Assembly (NCBI RefSeq): GCF_036850765.1
Contig: NC_089493.1
Span: forward strand, 193,210,706 to 193,274,705
Source of the DNA: Saccopteryx bilineata
Taxonomy: Eukaryota > Chordata > Mammalia > Chiroptera > Emballonuridae
Length of the DNA: 64,000 bases
Direction of reading: 5' to 3'
The position numbers and the translations under genes were made by a program. Under the pieces are notes generated by a model. The model worked only from the letters and a program-made list of their open reading frames with translations, was not told the DNA's origin and ran no database searches. Within the stretch, counting starts at the first letter, position 1. Every line of letters starts with the position of its first letter. Below are positions 54,546 through 64,000 of the stretch, piece after piece.

Positions 54546-55789
54546 TCACCTTGTTCCCATTCCTTCCCTGCCAGCATTTCTGGGAAAACCACCCTCTGAC
54601 CGCGTGTGGAGAGAACGCTTGTTCTGCGGAGCGGTGGGCTCAGCATCGCGTCTGGTTGTGGTCTCCGCACCTCAGGAGGAACAGAGAGAACTCCCCAAGT
54701 GGAAAACTCATTTGCAAAGGAAACTTGGAAAATAAAGAATCTCTGAGAGACGTTGAAAAGAACTGGGATTCTTTCCTGTGGAGAAGGCTGGTTATATAAT
54801 GGGCCTTCAGGTTTGTGAAAGGCTCTTAGAGATGGATGGTGGTCACCAGCTGTTTCTCATCTGCACTTTGGCCGGGACAGGAGGACATTGGCCTAAGCTG
54901 TGGCCCAAGGGCGTCTATATGGAAGAATTTCTTGACCCTAGAATGGGTCAGTGCAGAAAAAAAAATTTTTTTTTTTTTTTAAAGAGCAGGTCGTTTTTGT
55001 GAGGACACCAAATGAAACCAGTGTCATCTTGGTGTGTGGGGCCATTTAGAAGCCAAGGTCTGCCTCAATTAAATGTGCCCACCGGGCATGCGCCTCTGGG
55101 TGCTGTCTGCAGAGGCGCTCAGAATAGATGGGAAGGTTGTGGGGCTCCATGAGGATCTTCTCTGAGCCCCGTCCCAAAGCAGTGATGCCCCCATTCAGGC
55201 CCGGTGCCCCTCAGTAATGATGGGTCTTGCCAGGCACCAGGGCACAATGCCTAAGTGTCAGGACTCTGTGTTGCTGGCTTTGCCCTCACAGTTTCCTGGG
55301 GTTCCTAAAACGAGTGAAGGGCATCTCATGGGATTCTGGGGAGGAGGCGATGTAGTTTGAGCAGAGACCCTGGTACATAGTTGGCACCCAATAAAGGGTA
55401 GTCCTCTGCTCCCATTCCCCAAATCTTCAGAGTTTATGTGAAATCTAAATAAACTCCAGTTTTGACAGCACAATTATTTGATTTTGAGTTGGTAAGGTCT
55501 ACTCTGTTGAGCCTTATTCAAGGGCCGCAACTTACATTTGTGGTGTAGGAATTTGGAGATGGGAGTCATATTCACTCTCTCCACAACTCCATATAGCACG
55601 GACCTTGGGTCTTTCTGCTCTCAGACCAGATCTTTCCAGACCAAAGTGTCCAGGATCTGGTAGAGCTCCCCCTTGTCTGCCTCTCCCCTTTCTTGTCCTT
55701 CTAGCCAATGTTGTTGGCTGCCTTCCGGGTCTCTAGTCCTCTTTAGATGCAGAATCCAGGGAGGCTCCAAATTTTATTAGATCAGGCTC
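54546..55789. other. Unassigned; L2-like trace near 55340-55410
   Basis: 'gagcagagaccctggtacatagttggcacccaataaagggtag' at about 55360-55402 is an L2-like tail. T run at 54966-54980. No exon. Confidence 0.4.
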
Positions 55790-55985
55790 AGTTCCGACTC
55801 CAGCTCCTGCCCTGCCTTGCTCTTGACTTCGGACAAATTGCTTAAACTTCCTGAGCCTCGGTTTTTTCATCTGTAAAATGGGAATGAAAATTCTGCAGCC
55901 CTGTTGCATGGATGGAATCCATAGGTAGCGTGTGTAAAAGAGCACTGGGCACAAGGCCTTGTGTGCAACTGCCAACGAATATTGA
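55790..55985 (+). mobile_element. MIR SINE relic
   Basis: 'tgctcttgacttcggacaaattgcttaaacttcctgagcctcggttttttcatctgtaaaatggg' is a clear MIR core, followed by a worn tail. Confidence 0.85.
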
Positions 55986-56470
55986 AACCAGTACTATATC
56001 TGAGGATTGTTTCCAACTCTCTGACAGATCTGAACCTCTTGGGAACACTTTCTAGGTCCATCAGATTCAGGATTCATCAGAGAATCCGAACTGGCCTATA
56101 GAAGGACCCTCTTTTCTCTTCTCAAACGCTGGCTCTGCTCACACAGGAGGACCTTTGTCCCTTCCAGCAGCAGCGTTAGGATGGGAGCTTCTGCCACCTC
56201 TTCCTTTGCCTTAATGTCCCTGGAGCAGCTAATCTGATTAGCCAGAGGTGGGGCCAGGGGAGTGGTCACTGGTGACTTACTGCGCAGGGGTGTGGCTTGG
56301 CCTCTGGCTGGCTGTGTTTTCTGCCAAAGATTTGTCACAGAAGGTGCCTTCAGACTTAACACACCCCCTGACACACAGACTTCCAAGGAAGCCAACTTTT
56401 GGTTAGGGGTTGAAGTCGGAGGTGGGTGGGTGGGTTGGTGATTAGATGCTCGCTTAGTCGTTAATTAAGC
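55986..56470. other. Unassigned unique sequence
   Basis: No feature recognised. Confidence 0.4.
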
Positions 56471-56678
56471 CATGGTTTCTCCCCTTCGGCACTATTGACA
56501 TTTGGGAGGGGGGCGATAATTCTTGCTCACATACCTTGTAGGATGTTTAGCGGCATCTCCGGCCTCTACCTATTAGATGCTGGGAGCACCCCACCTCAGC
56601 TAGGACAGCCCTAAATGTCTCCAGACATTACGCGATGTCCCCTGGGGGGCAAAATCGCCCCGTGGGTGAGAACTGCTA
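56471..56678 (-). mobile_element. MER20-like hAT relic
   Basis: Inverted MER20: 'ggcactattgacatttggg', 'ttgtaggatgtttagcggcatctccggcctctacc', 'aaatgtctccagacattacgcgatgtcccctggggggcaaaatcgcccc' and 'gtgagaactgc'. Flanks AATTAAGC and AGTTAAGC fit an 8-bp duplication with one mismatch. Confidence 0.88.
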
Positions 56679-56829
56679 AGTTAAGCCGAGGCTAGTGAGA
56701 GAAGGGAACTTTACCCCTTAACCCCTTAAACGGTGGCTAGTGAGCGGTGTTCTTCTTTAGTTTGGTCATAACAAGAGAGAAACAGAGTGCCAGGAGAGGT
56801 GCGGAAAGGGAAACCGAGGCAGGAGCTGC

Positions 56830-57220
56830 AGCGGGGCCATTTCCATGAAATTCCCAAGGGCGCTGGGTGCGCAGGGGCGGGGCCGGCGGGCGGGGCCCTG
56901 GGGCGGGCCCGGGGCTAGGTAAACAGCACTGCCGGGGCGGAGGGGCTGCTGGCAGGTACCGTAAATGTCAGTGCACATCTCCCCGGCAGCGGCTCGGGCA
57001 ACCGACGTTCGGGGAAGGACACACAAGCCCGTTGTCCAGAAACCGCAGTTTTTCCCTCCTTCTTTCTCCCTCCCCAGCCAGTCTCTGCACACTGCCCTGC
57101 TGGCCCTCTGCTGCCCAGACCCTTAGCCCCGGGTCATCCACCGCCGCCAGGTACTCAGCGCGAGTGCTGGAACCCGGGCGCATGGAGACCTGGGCGGGGA
57201 CGCAAAGGAAACGCAACTCC
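56830..57220. promoter_or_regulatory. Small CpG-rich region with clustered GC boxes
   Basis: GGGGCGGGG at 56874-56882, GGGCGGGGCC at 56888-56897, GGGGCGGGCC at about 56900-56909 and CCGGGGCGGAGGGGC near 56933-56947 give four Sp1-type boxes in about 75 bp, in the densest CpG stretch outside the minisatellite and SINEs. GTAAACAG (forkhead-like) lies at about 56918. No exon could be assigned downstream on either strand, so it may be a promoter of a noncoding transcript, a distal promoter or an orphan island. Confidence 0.5.
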
Positions 57221-57424
57221 CCAGCACTGCGCCATTGAAAATAATCATGGCCTTTTCAAAGGGCAGCTTCGTCCGGTGCCAAGGCAAGAACCGCCTGTCT
57301 CGCCACCTCTCAGTTCTTGCTAAAAAGCAGAAGGCATGTCAGGGCCGGGCTGGGCCACAGGACAGAGAGGGCTTTCTTCGCGGCCCTTGGTGAAGCTGCG
57401 CGCTTTCCTGTAAGCTCTTCTTAG

Positions 57425-57640
57425 CCCCAGCTGGCGTCCCACTTTCCCGAGCTGGAATAAAAAAATCGCCTGGGTCATCCTTTCCCAGGCTACTTTCAAA
57501 AGCGTAATTACCATCCTTATAATTGATTGTTTATTTTGGTCATTAATAGTCACGCACCCTCCTTGTTACACGTGCGGATGAGCTGGCTGGAGACTATTTA
57601 TGGCACGTGGCAGCTGCCTTTGTTTTTCTCGCGTTGTGCA
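57425..57640. promoter_or_regulatory. Candidate conserved developmental-type enhancer
   Basis: About 200 bp downstream of the CpG-rich region, a repeat-free block contains GCGTAATTACC, CTTATAATTGATTG, TGTTTATTTTGGTCATTAATAG (homeodomain and forkhead-like) and CACGTGGCAGCTGCC (adjacent E boxes at about 57604-57618), with TTACACGTGCGG nearby. Inferred from motif density only. Confidence 0.35.
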
Positions 57641-59334
57641 CGCTCCCCCGCCCCCACCCCTGGCCCCTTTCAGAGTGACCGCCTGATTTAGTGACACCCA
57701 GAGAGGCTTTCTCTGGCTTCCATGTTCAAACTGCTCAGCCATGGTGACTGAGGAGAGTTTGCATGAAAAGTTGGGGTTTCAAAAAAGAAAAAAAAAAAAG
57801 AGATGAAGAAAGTCCTGGCAGGCATCCTAATATTAAAGGGGTACACTCTCCAAGCTTGTGTGCGGGGTGGCAGTTGGGGGGGGAGAGAGAAGCTGAGCAT
57901 TTATGAGGTTGTTCTTTCTTCTCTCTGGTCCCTTGAGGGAGGCAGTTACCAAGCACCTGTGGGCTGTTAATTTGAGAAGGGACTTAGTATTTTCTGCCAT
58001 CAGGACAGAGAGCTCGGGAGTCGCCTGCAGGTGACTGCTACCCCCTCCCCCTAATATCCAAAATATGAGTGCAGCTCCAACCTTGCCCAGACTCTTAAGA
58101 CCCCATGTTTGTGGCAGGCCCATGGTGGGAGGGATTGAGTCAGTGCTCCAAGAGAAGCCCGTTTCAAGATGGACCGAGAACCCGCTTCCAGGTGTTCCCA
58201 CACCCTGGCGAAGGGACCGTGCAAAGGGCCAGCCAAGTGTGCCCCGCACAAACAACTCCAGGAAGTGCCATCCCTGTGATCACCACAGCCGTGGCGGCCA
58301 GCACAACTGTACCTGGGACCCTGTGCCCCATCTGCCAGCCCCCCACCCCCCACCCCGCCGTGCCTTCAGCTTACTTGGAGACACTCCAATATCCTGTTAT
58401 TAACCCCCCTTCTTCTTTTTTTTTTTTTTTTTTTTTTTTTGCCAAATCCAGTTGGAGTTGGATTTAGGCCATTTAAACTAAGTGAGATCTAAATAATATG
58501 ATAATAGTTACTTACAGCTACAAAGGGAAAAAAGATGTAATTTCTTCCCCTTCTCCCCCAGCCAGCTTATTCTAGATTGCAGGAGGGAAGGGTCTGTTTC
58601 TGTTTGCTATTGACTCTGGTTTTACTGGATATTCAGGGCATCAGAGCGGGGTGGGGGAGGGGGAAGAAGAGTAGCATCCAGCCTGCACCCCCACACCGGC
58701 TGCAGTCCTGGGGTGCCAGGCCACAAAATGCTGTCAGGCCGTCTGGAAGACAAGTGAATGCAAGCAATTTCCGGGCCTTGGGGCTGGCTGCGTGGGAACA
58801 GCTGCGCAGCCCCCTGATGGGTGTCAATGTCAAGGCAGACTACATTTTCCAGGGGAAGGGGGCTGAGAGAACGCTGTGCTGGGCCAGGCAGGGGGTGGGG
58901 GATACGGAGAGAGAGGAAGGCTGCCTCTAGCCGGGGGAGGGGGGGAGAGAGAATGAGGAAGTTTCTTGAAGAAGTTTTAAATTCAATTCGTGGTTCCTGC
59001 CTTCCACTCCTCTTGGGGCTGTCTGGGACTTCCTTATAGAATAGAAGACATTTCAAGAGTGAACAATAATTAGAAGATATTTTTAATGTGTGGGGGGAGA
59101 GGAACCAGGCAGAGCTGTCAGTGAAAAGACAGGTGAGGTGGGGGGGGGAAGGATTCAGGCTATCCCCAGGAACGTAAATCAGTGTTCTACAAAGAGATGT
59201 GGACAGGGCAGTAGCATTAGCCTGCATTTTGAAATCAGCCTGTTCTGGCTTCACATCCTGGCACATGGGACTATTGAGAAGCCCCATCAGTTCTGGAAGC
59301 CTCAGTTTTCTCATCAAGAGATACTGATAATAGG
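57641..59334. other. Unassigned; one long unexplained minus-strand frame
   Basis: A T run of 27 at 58414-58440 may be a SINE-less tail. The 264-codon minus frame at 58622-59416 starts inside the SINE at 59335 and shows no domain or splice-like structure, so it is not called. Frames at 58065-58467 overlap on both strands. Confidence 0.4.
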
Positions 59335-59697
59335 CCCTGGCTGGTTGGCTCAGTGATTGGCCCAGCGTGTGGATGTACCAGGTTCGATTCCCAGTCAGGG
59401 CATACAGGAGTAGCAACCATCTGCTTCTCCACGCCTCTCCCTTCCCTTCTTTCTCTCTCTCTCTCTTCTCCTCCTGCAGCTATGGCTCAATTGGTTTGAG
59501 CAAGTTGGCCCCGGGCACTGAGAATGGCTCTTTAGCCTCCACCTCAGGCACTGAAATAGCTCAGTTGCAGAACAATGGAGTAATGGCCCCAGATGGGCAG
59601 AGCATCTCCTGGTAGGGGGCTTATTGGGTGGATCCTAGTCAGGGTGCAAGCAGGAATTTATCTCTCAGCCTCCTTGTTTCTCAGTTAAAAAAAAAAA
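59335..59697 (+). mobile_element. Older Rhin-1-like SINE copy
   Basis: Head GGCCCTGGCTGGTTGGCTCA with B box GGTTCGATTCCC, but the A box region is shortened and the body much substituted ('ctcaattggtttgagcaag'). The core reads CTCCTGGTAGGGG, so the GGGGGCG motif is lost. Imperfect flanking AGAGATA...ATAATA. Confidence 0.88.
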
Positions 59698-60129
59698 GAG
59701 AAACAGAGATAATAATACCTAATTGCATGTGAATAGAGCACCAGCACAATAATTACGTATTGAGTAGGACTTGAGAGCTGAAGTCACCCAGGGAAAGAGT
59801 ACAACGCTGGATTGAGAACAATTGGATTTTGCTCCGTTGTTATTTGTTACGTATTGGCCGTGATGCTAGGTCCTTATAGGCATCTTTTCTAATACAACTC
59901 AGTTCTCTTGCTTTCATCCTCAGGCCAAATATTTTTGGGAAGATGTAACATCGTCCACTTGCTAATGAAGGAACTCAGACTCAAAGGTCCTCTGGGCTCC
60001 AGGCCACCATTTTATTTTTTTCCCCTCAGCCCTGCCCTGCCTGCCCACTAATAAATATCTTGCCTCCTTGCTTTTGAGGTTGGCTTGTCTACTAGTTCCA
60101 TTTTTACCTTTCTCTCACTGCCCATGGGT
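59698..60129. other. Unassigned unique sequence
   Basis: No feature recognised. Confidence 0.4.
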
Positions 60130-60745
60130 TATCTTTTGCTGCCTAACAAATAATACCAGAATGTAGTGGCTTGAAACTAGAAGTACATGTTATCTCACAG
60201 CGCCTGCTGGTCAGGAATTCTGGGTGTTTCTCATTCAGTGTGTCCTGTACGGCAGCAGGTAGATGTCGGCCCCAGTTTCAGGCACCTTAGGGATCTCAGG
60301 TTATTGCAGGATATTCCTGGGACTTGTGAATGTTATGTTACCTTCTATGGCAAAGTTTTTGTATGTGTGAATAAGTTAAGGATTTCTGAGATGAGGAGAT
60401 TTTCCTGGATTATCTTGACAGGCCTTATATAAGGTTCTTATAAGAGAGAGGCAGAGGGATTCGACACACAGGAGAGAAGGCAGTATGATAATGGAGACTG
60501 GAGTGATAGGGCCACAAGCCATGGAATGCTGGCCGCCCCCAGAAGCTGGAAGAGGCAAAGAACGATTTTCCCTTGGAGCCTCTAGAGAGAGTGTGTGGCC
60601 CAGTGGGCACCTTGGTTTCAGCCCAGTGATACTGACTTCAGACTTCTGACCCCCAGGACTAGGAGAGAACAAGCATCTGCTATTTTAAGCTGCCCAGTTT
60701 GTGGTGATTTTGTTATAGCAGCTACAGAAAGCCCGTACACGTGGT
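60130..60745 (+). mobile_element. MaLR/MLT-like LTR relic, possibly with a second repeat at its left
   Basis: The right part reads 'gttatgttaccttctatggc', 'gagatgaggagattttcctggattatc', 'aatgctggccgcccccagaagctgg', 'cttcagacttctgacccccagg' and 'ttttaagctgcccagtttgtggtgattttgttatagcag', a MaLR-type LTR. The left 160 bp ('taccagaatgtagtggcttgaaac') looks like another dispersed repeat. Confidence 0.6.
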
Positions 60746-60774
60746 CTTCCTTCATGCAGCTTTAATATGCGTCT

Positions 60775-61097
60775 TTTTTTTTTTTTCAGAGACAGAGAGT
60801 CAGAGAGAGGGATAAATAGGGAGAGACAGGAACAGAGAGAGATGAGAAGCATCAATCATCAGTTTTTCGTTGCAACACCTTAGTTGTTCATTGATTGCTT
60901 TCTCATATGTGCCTTGACCGCGGGCCTTCAGCAGACCGAGTAACCCCTTGCTCGAGCCAGCGACCTTGGGCCCAAGCTGGTGAGCTTTGCAGAAACCAGA
61001 TGAGCCTGCGCTCAAGCTGGCAACCTCGGGGTCTCGAACCTGGGTCCTCCACATCCTAGTCCGACGCTCTATTCACTGCGCCACCGCCTGGTCAGGC
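60775..61097 (-). mobile_element. Bat tRNA-derived SINE, CTGACCAGG-headed type
   Basis: Full length, ending 'ccaccgcctggtcaggc'. Duplication TAATATGCGTCTT / TAATATGCATCTT (60763 and 61098). Closely similar to the copy at 44531. Confidence 0.93.
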
Positions 61098-61110
61098 TAA
61101 TATGCATCTT

Positions 61111-61701
61111 CTTAAGTGTTGGCCACTATGCCAGGTCTGGGGTAAACAGTAGCTTCAAAAAGCACCCTCACAAAACCCGAGTTCTAAATGCAGATGACCA
61201 TCCCATATACACAACACCCAGATTCTGTCCTAAACCCCAGAATTCCAGAGATGAAACCTCTTCTTCACCTTGACCTCTCTGGCCTCTAAGTCACTCAAAC
61301 TAAACTTGCTCGTCTTGCCTAAGTGATTTTCCCCCACTCCCCTGAGACGGGACCATCAAAAATACATTGTAGAAATATCTCCTGGGGTGCAGGTGTGGGA
61401 GGGGCAACACTGCTCTTGGTTGAGAACGCCTGTGTTCAGCTGACTAGAGTTCCATCATAAAATACGTTCATGATAAACTGTACTCATGGCGTCGTGCGCT
61501 GTGCACGAGGCTGCCAGTGACTGGTCCCATCCGGGCTTCTCTCTCCATTAGATTATTTTCTGGTTGAGCCTTGACATGCGCATAGTTCAACTACTTAGTG
61601 CTCCAAGCTTTGTTACGGCAAACAGCATTACGCTGGTCTCCTCCCTTCCCCTGTCCCATTCTCCAGGGACAGTGTTTTCAGCTCTTTTAATATTTACTTC
61701 A

Positions 61702-61738
<37 letters not shown>

Positions 61739-61985
61739 TTGAACTGCTAACGGGCTTTTGTAGCTTGGGGCCTTATCCATGAATTTATCCATTAACTGGA
61801 GGAGGTAAAGGGCTTATCACGCCCCCTTCCCCCACTTCTAGCACTTGCCATGGCCCTGCCTTCCCCCTATATTTATATTGTCCTTTGGCTTGATAAGCGC
61901 TCTTTACTTATATATATTTACATCTGCCTCGTGGAGCTGCGGTTAGGAACTTATCTTTTGTTTCTCTTGGAATGAGCCGCTCACT
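61111..61985. other. Unassigned; MER20 fragment and (CT)n
   Basis: 'catcaaaaatacattgtagaaatatctcctggggtgcagg' to 'gttgagaacgcctg' at about 61325-61432 looks like a worn inverted MER20 end. (CT)n of about 17 units at 61703-61736. No exon. Confidence 0.45.
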
Positions 61986-62357
61986 TTTTTTTTTTTTGTA
62001 TTTTTCTGAAGCTGGAAACGGGGAGGCAGTCAGACAGACTCCCGCATGTGCCCGACCAGGATCCACCCGGAACGCCCACCAGGGGGCGATGCTCTGCCCA
62101 TCGGGGCATCTCTCTGTTGTGACCAGAGCTACTCTAGCGCCTGAGGCAGAGGCCACAGAGCCATCCCCAGCGCCCGGGGCCATCTTTGCTCCAATGGAGC
62201 CTTGGCTGCGGGAGGGGAAGAGAGAGACAGAGAGGAAGGAGAGGGGAAGGGGTAGAGAAGCAGATGGGCGCTTCTCCTGTGTGCCCTGGCCGGGAATCGA
62301 ACCTGGGACTCCTGCATGCCAGGCCAACGCTCTACCACTGAGCCAACCGGCCAGGGC
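61986..62357 (-). mobile_element. Bat tRNA-derived SINE (Rhin-1-like), short-body version
   Basis: Full length. Duplication AGCCGCTCACTTTT / AGCCACTCACTTTT (from 61975 and 62358). One CCACCAGGGGGCGA core at 62076. Confidence 0.93.
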
Positions 62358-62594
62358 AGCCACTCACTTTTGATTGTTGCTGTTGTGTCTTTGCTTTATT
62401 TTCTATGTATTTCTCATGAATTCAATCCCAAACTCTCACTTTTACCTTCCCGATAAGATTTCTGAGCCTCGAGCCTGCCCGTCCCGGCTGGCTGGTGGCC
62501 CTGCGCCCTGGTGCACGGCTGTCTGCCGGGCCAGTCCTACACCAGTGTTCACAGCAGCTCCTCGACTCCTGGTCCTGTGTGTTATACCGGGTCA

Positions 62595-62695
62595 ACACCG
62601 TTCCCCCCCCCCCCAAAATTCATGTCTTTTCCAGAACCTCAGAAGGCGACATTATTTGGAAATAAGCTCATTGTAGATGTAATCAGTTAGCTAAC
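62595..62695 (+). mobile_element. MaLR/MLT1-like LTR fragment
   Basis: 'caaaattcatgtcttttcc', 'ttatttggaaataagctcattgtagatgtaatcagttag' matches the left part of a MaLR LTR. Confidence 0.6.
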
Positions 62696-62938
62696 TTCTC
62701 TTTTGATAGTTTTAATTTTCAAGAAGTAGGTTTTGTTCCATCACTGTTCTTTTCTTATAGCGTTCTGTTCTTGTTTCATGGATGCAGCCTTGTCTCACCT
62801 TGCAAAGATTATCAGGGAAAGTTTGGGGAAGTCTTCTTCTTCTTCTTGTGTAATTTCTGTGCCTTCCGGGTTATTTGGATTTGTTTGTTTGACACCTTGA
62901 CACCCTCATAGAGGCCTTGTGGCTGTCTGGGTGGAACT

Positions 62939-62940
<2 letters not shown>

Positions 62941-62969
<29 letters not shown>

Positions 62970-63344
62970 GTATTTTTCTGAAGCTAGAAACCAGGAGAGA
63001 CAGGCTCCCGCATGCGCCCGACCAGGATCCACCAGGCACGCCCACCAGGGGCGACGCTCTGCCCACCAGGGGGTGATGCTCTGCCCCTCTGGGGCGTCCC
63101 TCTATCGTGACCAGAGCCACTCCAGCGCCTGGGGCAGAGGCCAAGGAGCCATCCCCAGCGCCCGGGCCATCTTTGCTCCAATGGAGCCTTGGCTGCGGGA
63201 GGGGAAGAGAGAGACAGAGAGGAAGGAGAGGGGGAGGGGTGGAGAAGCAGATGGGCGCTTCCCCTGTGTGCCCTGGCCGGGAATCGAACCCAGGACCCCT
63301 GCACGCCAGGCCGACGCTCTACCACTGAGCCAACCGGCCAGGGC
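62941..63344 (-). mobile_element. Bat tRNA-derived SINE (Rhin-1-like), full length
   Basis: T run of about 29, long-version body and complete head. Duplication CTGGGTGGAACTTC / CTGGGTGGAACGTC (62927 and 63345). Both core motifs are damaged: one has four Gs, the other reads GGGGGTGA. Confidence 0.94.
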
Positions 63345-63544
63345 CTGGGTGGAACGTCTTGACCGTGAGCGTTATAGCGGAGCACTGTGCTTCCCTGACT
63401 GTTGGGTGGCGGCACTGAGCAGGCAGCGACTAGAGCTGGAGAGCTGCCCAAAGCACCCAGTGTTTCCGAAGCTCTGCCAGGGGGCCGACCCTGTCTGTGG
63501 CCGCACACACAGCAGCTCAGCCCAAACCCGCCGCAGCCAATAAG

Positions 63545-63690
63545 GACTTAGCCTTCCTCCTCATCGACCGGAACACAGAGGCACAGAAAGTTGAGTAACT
63601 TGCCTGCGGCCACACCATGAATAAACGTTGGAGCTGGGTCCACACTCGAGCCGTCTGGCCCCGGGGCCTGTCCTGTACCCACTGCACTGT
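63545..63690 (-). mobile_element. MIR SINE relic
   Basis: 'acacagaggcacagaaagttgagtaacttgcctgcggccacacc' and 'gttggagctgggtccacactcgagc' are inverted MIR. Confidence 0.75.
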
Positions 63691-63814
63691 CTCAGGGCTG
63701 GTGGGGCAGCAGGAACGGCAGGACCTGCGAGGAAGAGTGCAGTGCCCAGCTCTGAGGCTGTGTGGGCAGAGCGGGCAGCTGATTCATGCAGTTGTTAAAA
63801 TGAGACTCTCGGGG

Positions 63815-64000
63815 ATGGCACAGTGGATAAAGTGAGACTCGTGGGGCCAGTCCGATCTGGGTTTGCCTCTCTGTCACTTACAACCCTGAGGAGCCTCTCA
63901 GCGCCTCTCAGCCTCAGTCCTCTCCTCTGTAAAATGGGAGTCGTAGTGGTACCCACTTCACAGGGTTGTTATGAGGATGAAATGAAGCAGTGCCTGTAAG
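63815..64000 (+). mobile_element. MIR SINE, running off the window
   Basis: From 'ggcacagtggataaagtgagactc' through 'cctcagtcctctcctctgtaaaatggg' and 'cacttcacagggttgttatgaggatgaaatga', a long MIR copy cut by the window end. Confidence 0.85.

Noticed and set aside
58622..59416. 264-codon minus-strand frame
   Set aside because: It starts inside an old SINE, runs through unrelated unique DNA, has no recognised domain and no coding-like composition. Not enough to call a gene.

Overview
This window is mammalian nuclear DNA, almost certainly from a bat. The main evidence is a family of about 350-400 bp tRNA-derived SINEs whose head reads GCCCTGGCCGGTTGGCTCAG with an intact Pol III B box, present in about a dozen copies. 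Three further tRNA-headed SINE types are present; all resemble short interspersed elements known from bats. The main family looks like the Rhin-1 type of horseshoe-bat relatives, and emballonurid bats carry similar elements, so I do not assign a family. There are no bacterial operons, ribosome binding sites or compact ORFs.

I recognise no functional protein-coding exon. The only recognisable gene-derived sequence is a dead processed copy of keratin 18 (KRT18) at 24.6-25.9 kb, 5'-truncated and split by a younger SINE. Long open frames elsewhere are artefacts of simple or tandem repeats, or lie inside SINEs.

Layout: 0-10 kb is mostly unique DNA with worn MIR, L2 and L1 relics. At 10.3-12.0 kb an L1 3' UTR relic has been hit by SINEs, with three SINEs in the same orientation within 1.5 kb. 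It is followed directly by a 1.86 kb minisatellite of 24-bp units (12.27-14.13 kb) containing a 575-bp block duplicated without a mismatch. At 15-20 kb there are MaLR-like sequence, SINEs, a solo LTR with a perfect 5-bp target duplication and a hAT element with a perfect 8-bp duplication. At 24-30 kb are the keratin pseudogene, three SINEs and a second hAT element. At 30.2-37.0 kb a long, AT-rich, ancient L1 lies on the minus strand with nested insertions. At 37-64 kb is GC-richer DNA with MIR, L2, MER20, MER5A and Tigger relics, more SINEs, and a small CpG-rich GC-box cluster at 56.8-57.2 kb followed by an AT-rich block that looks like a conserved regulatory element.

The most interesting features are the minisatellite with its recent higher-order duplication and the main SINE family. 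Its body carries one or two exact CCACCAGGGGGCG cores, the central CTCF motif: 11 intact cores in 9 copies here, in both orientations. No operon-like or defence-like system is visible.
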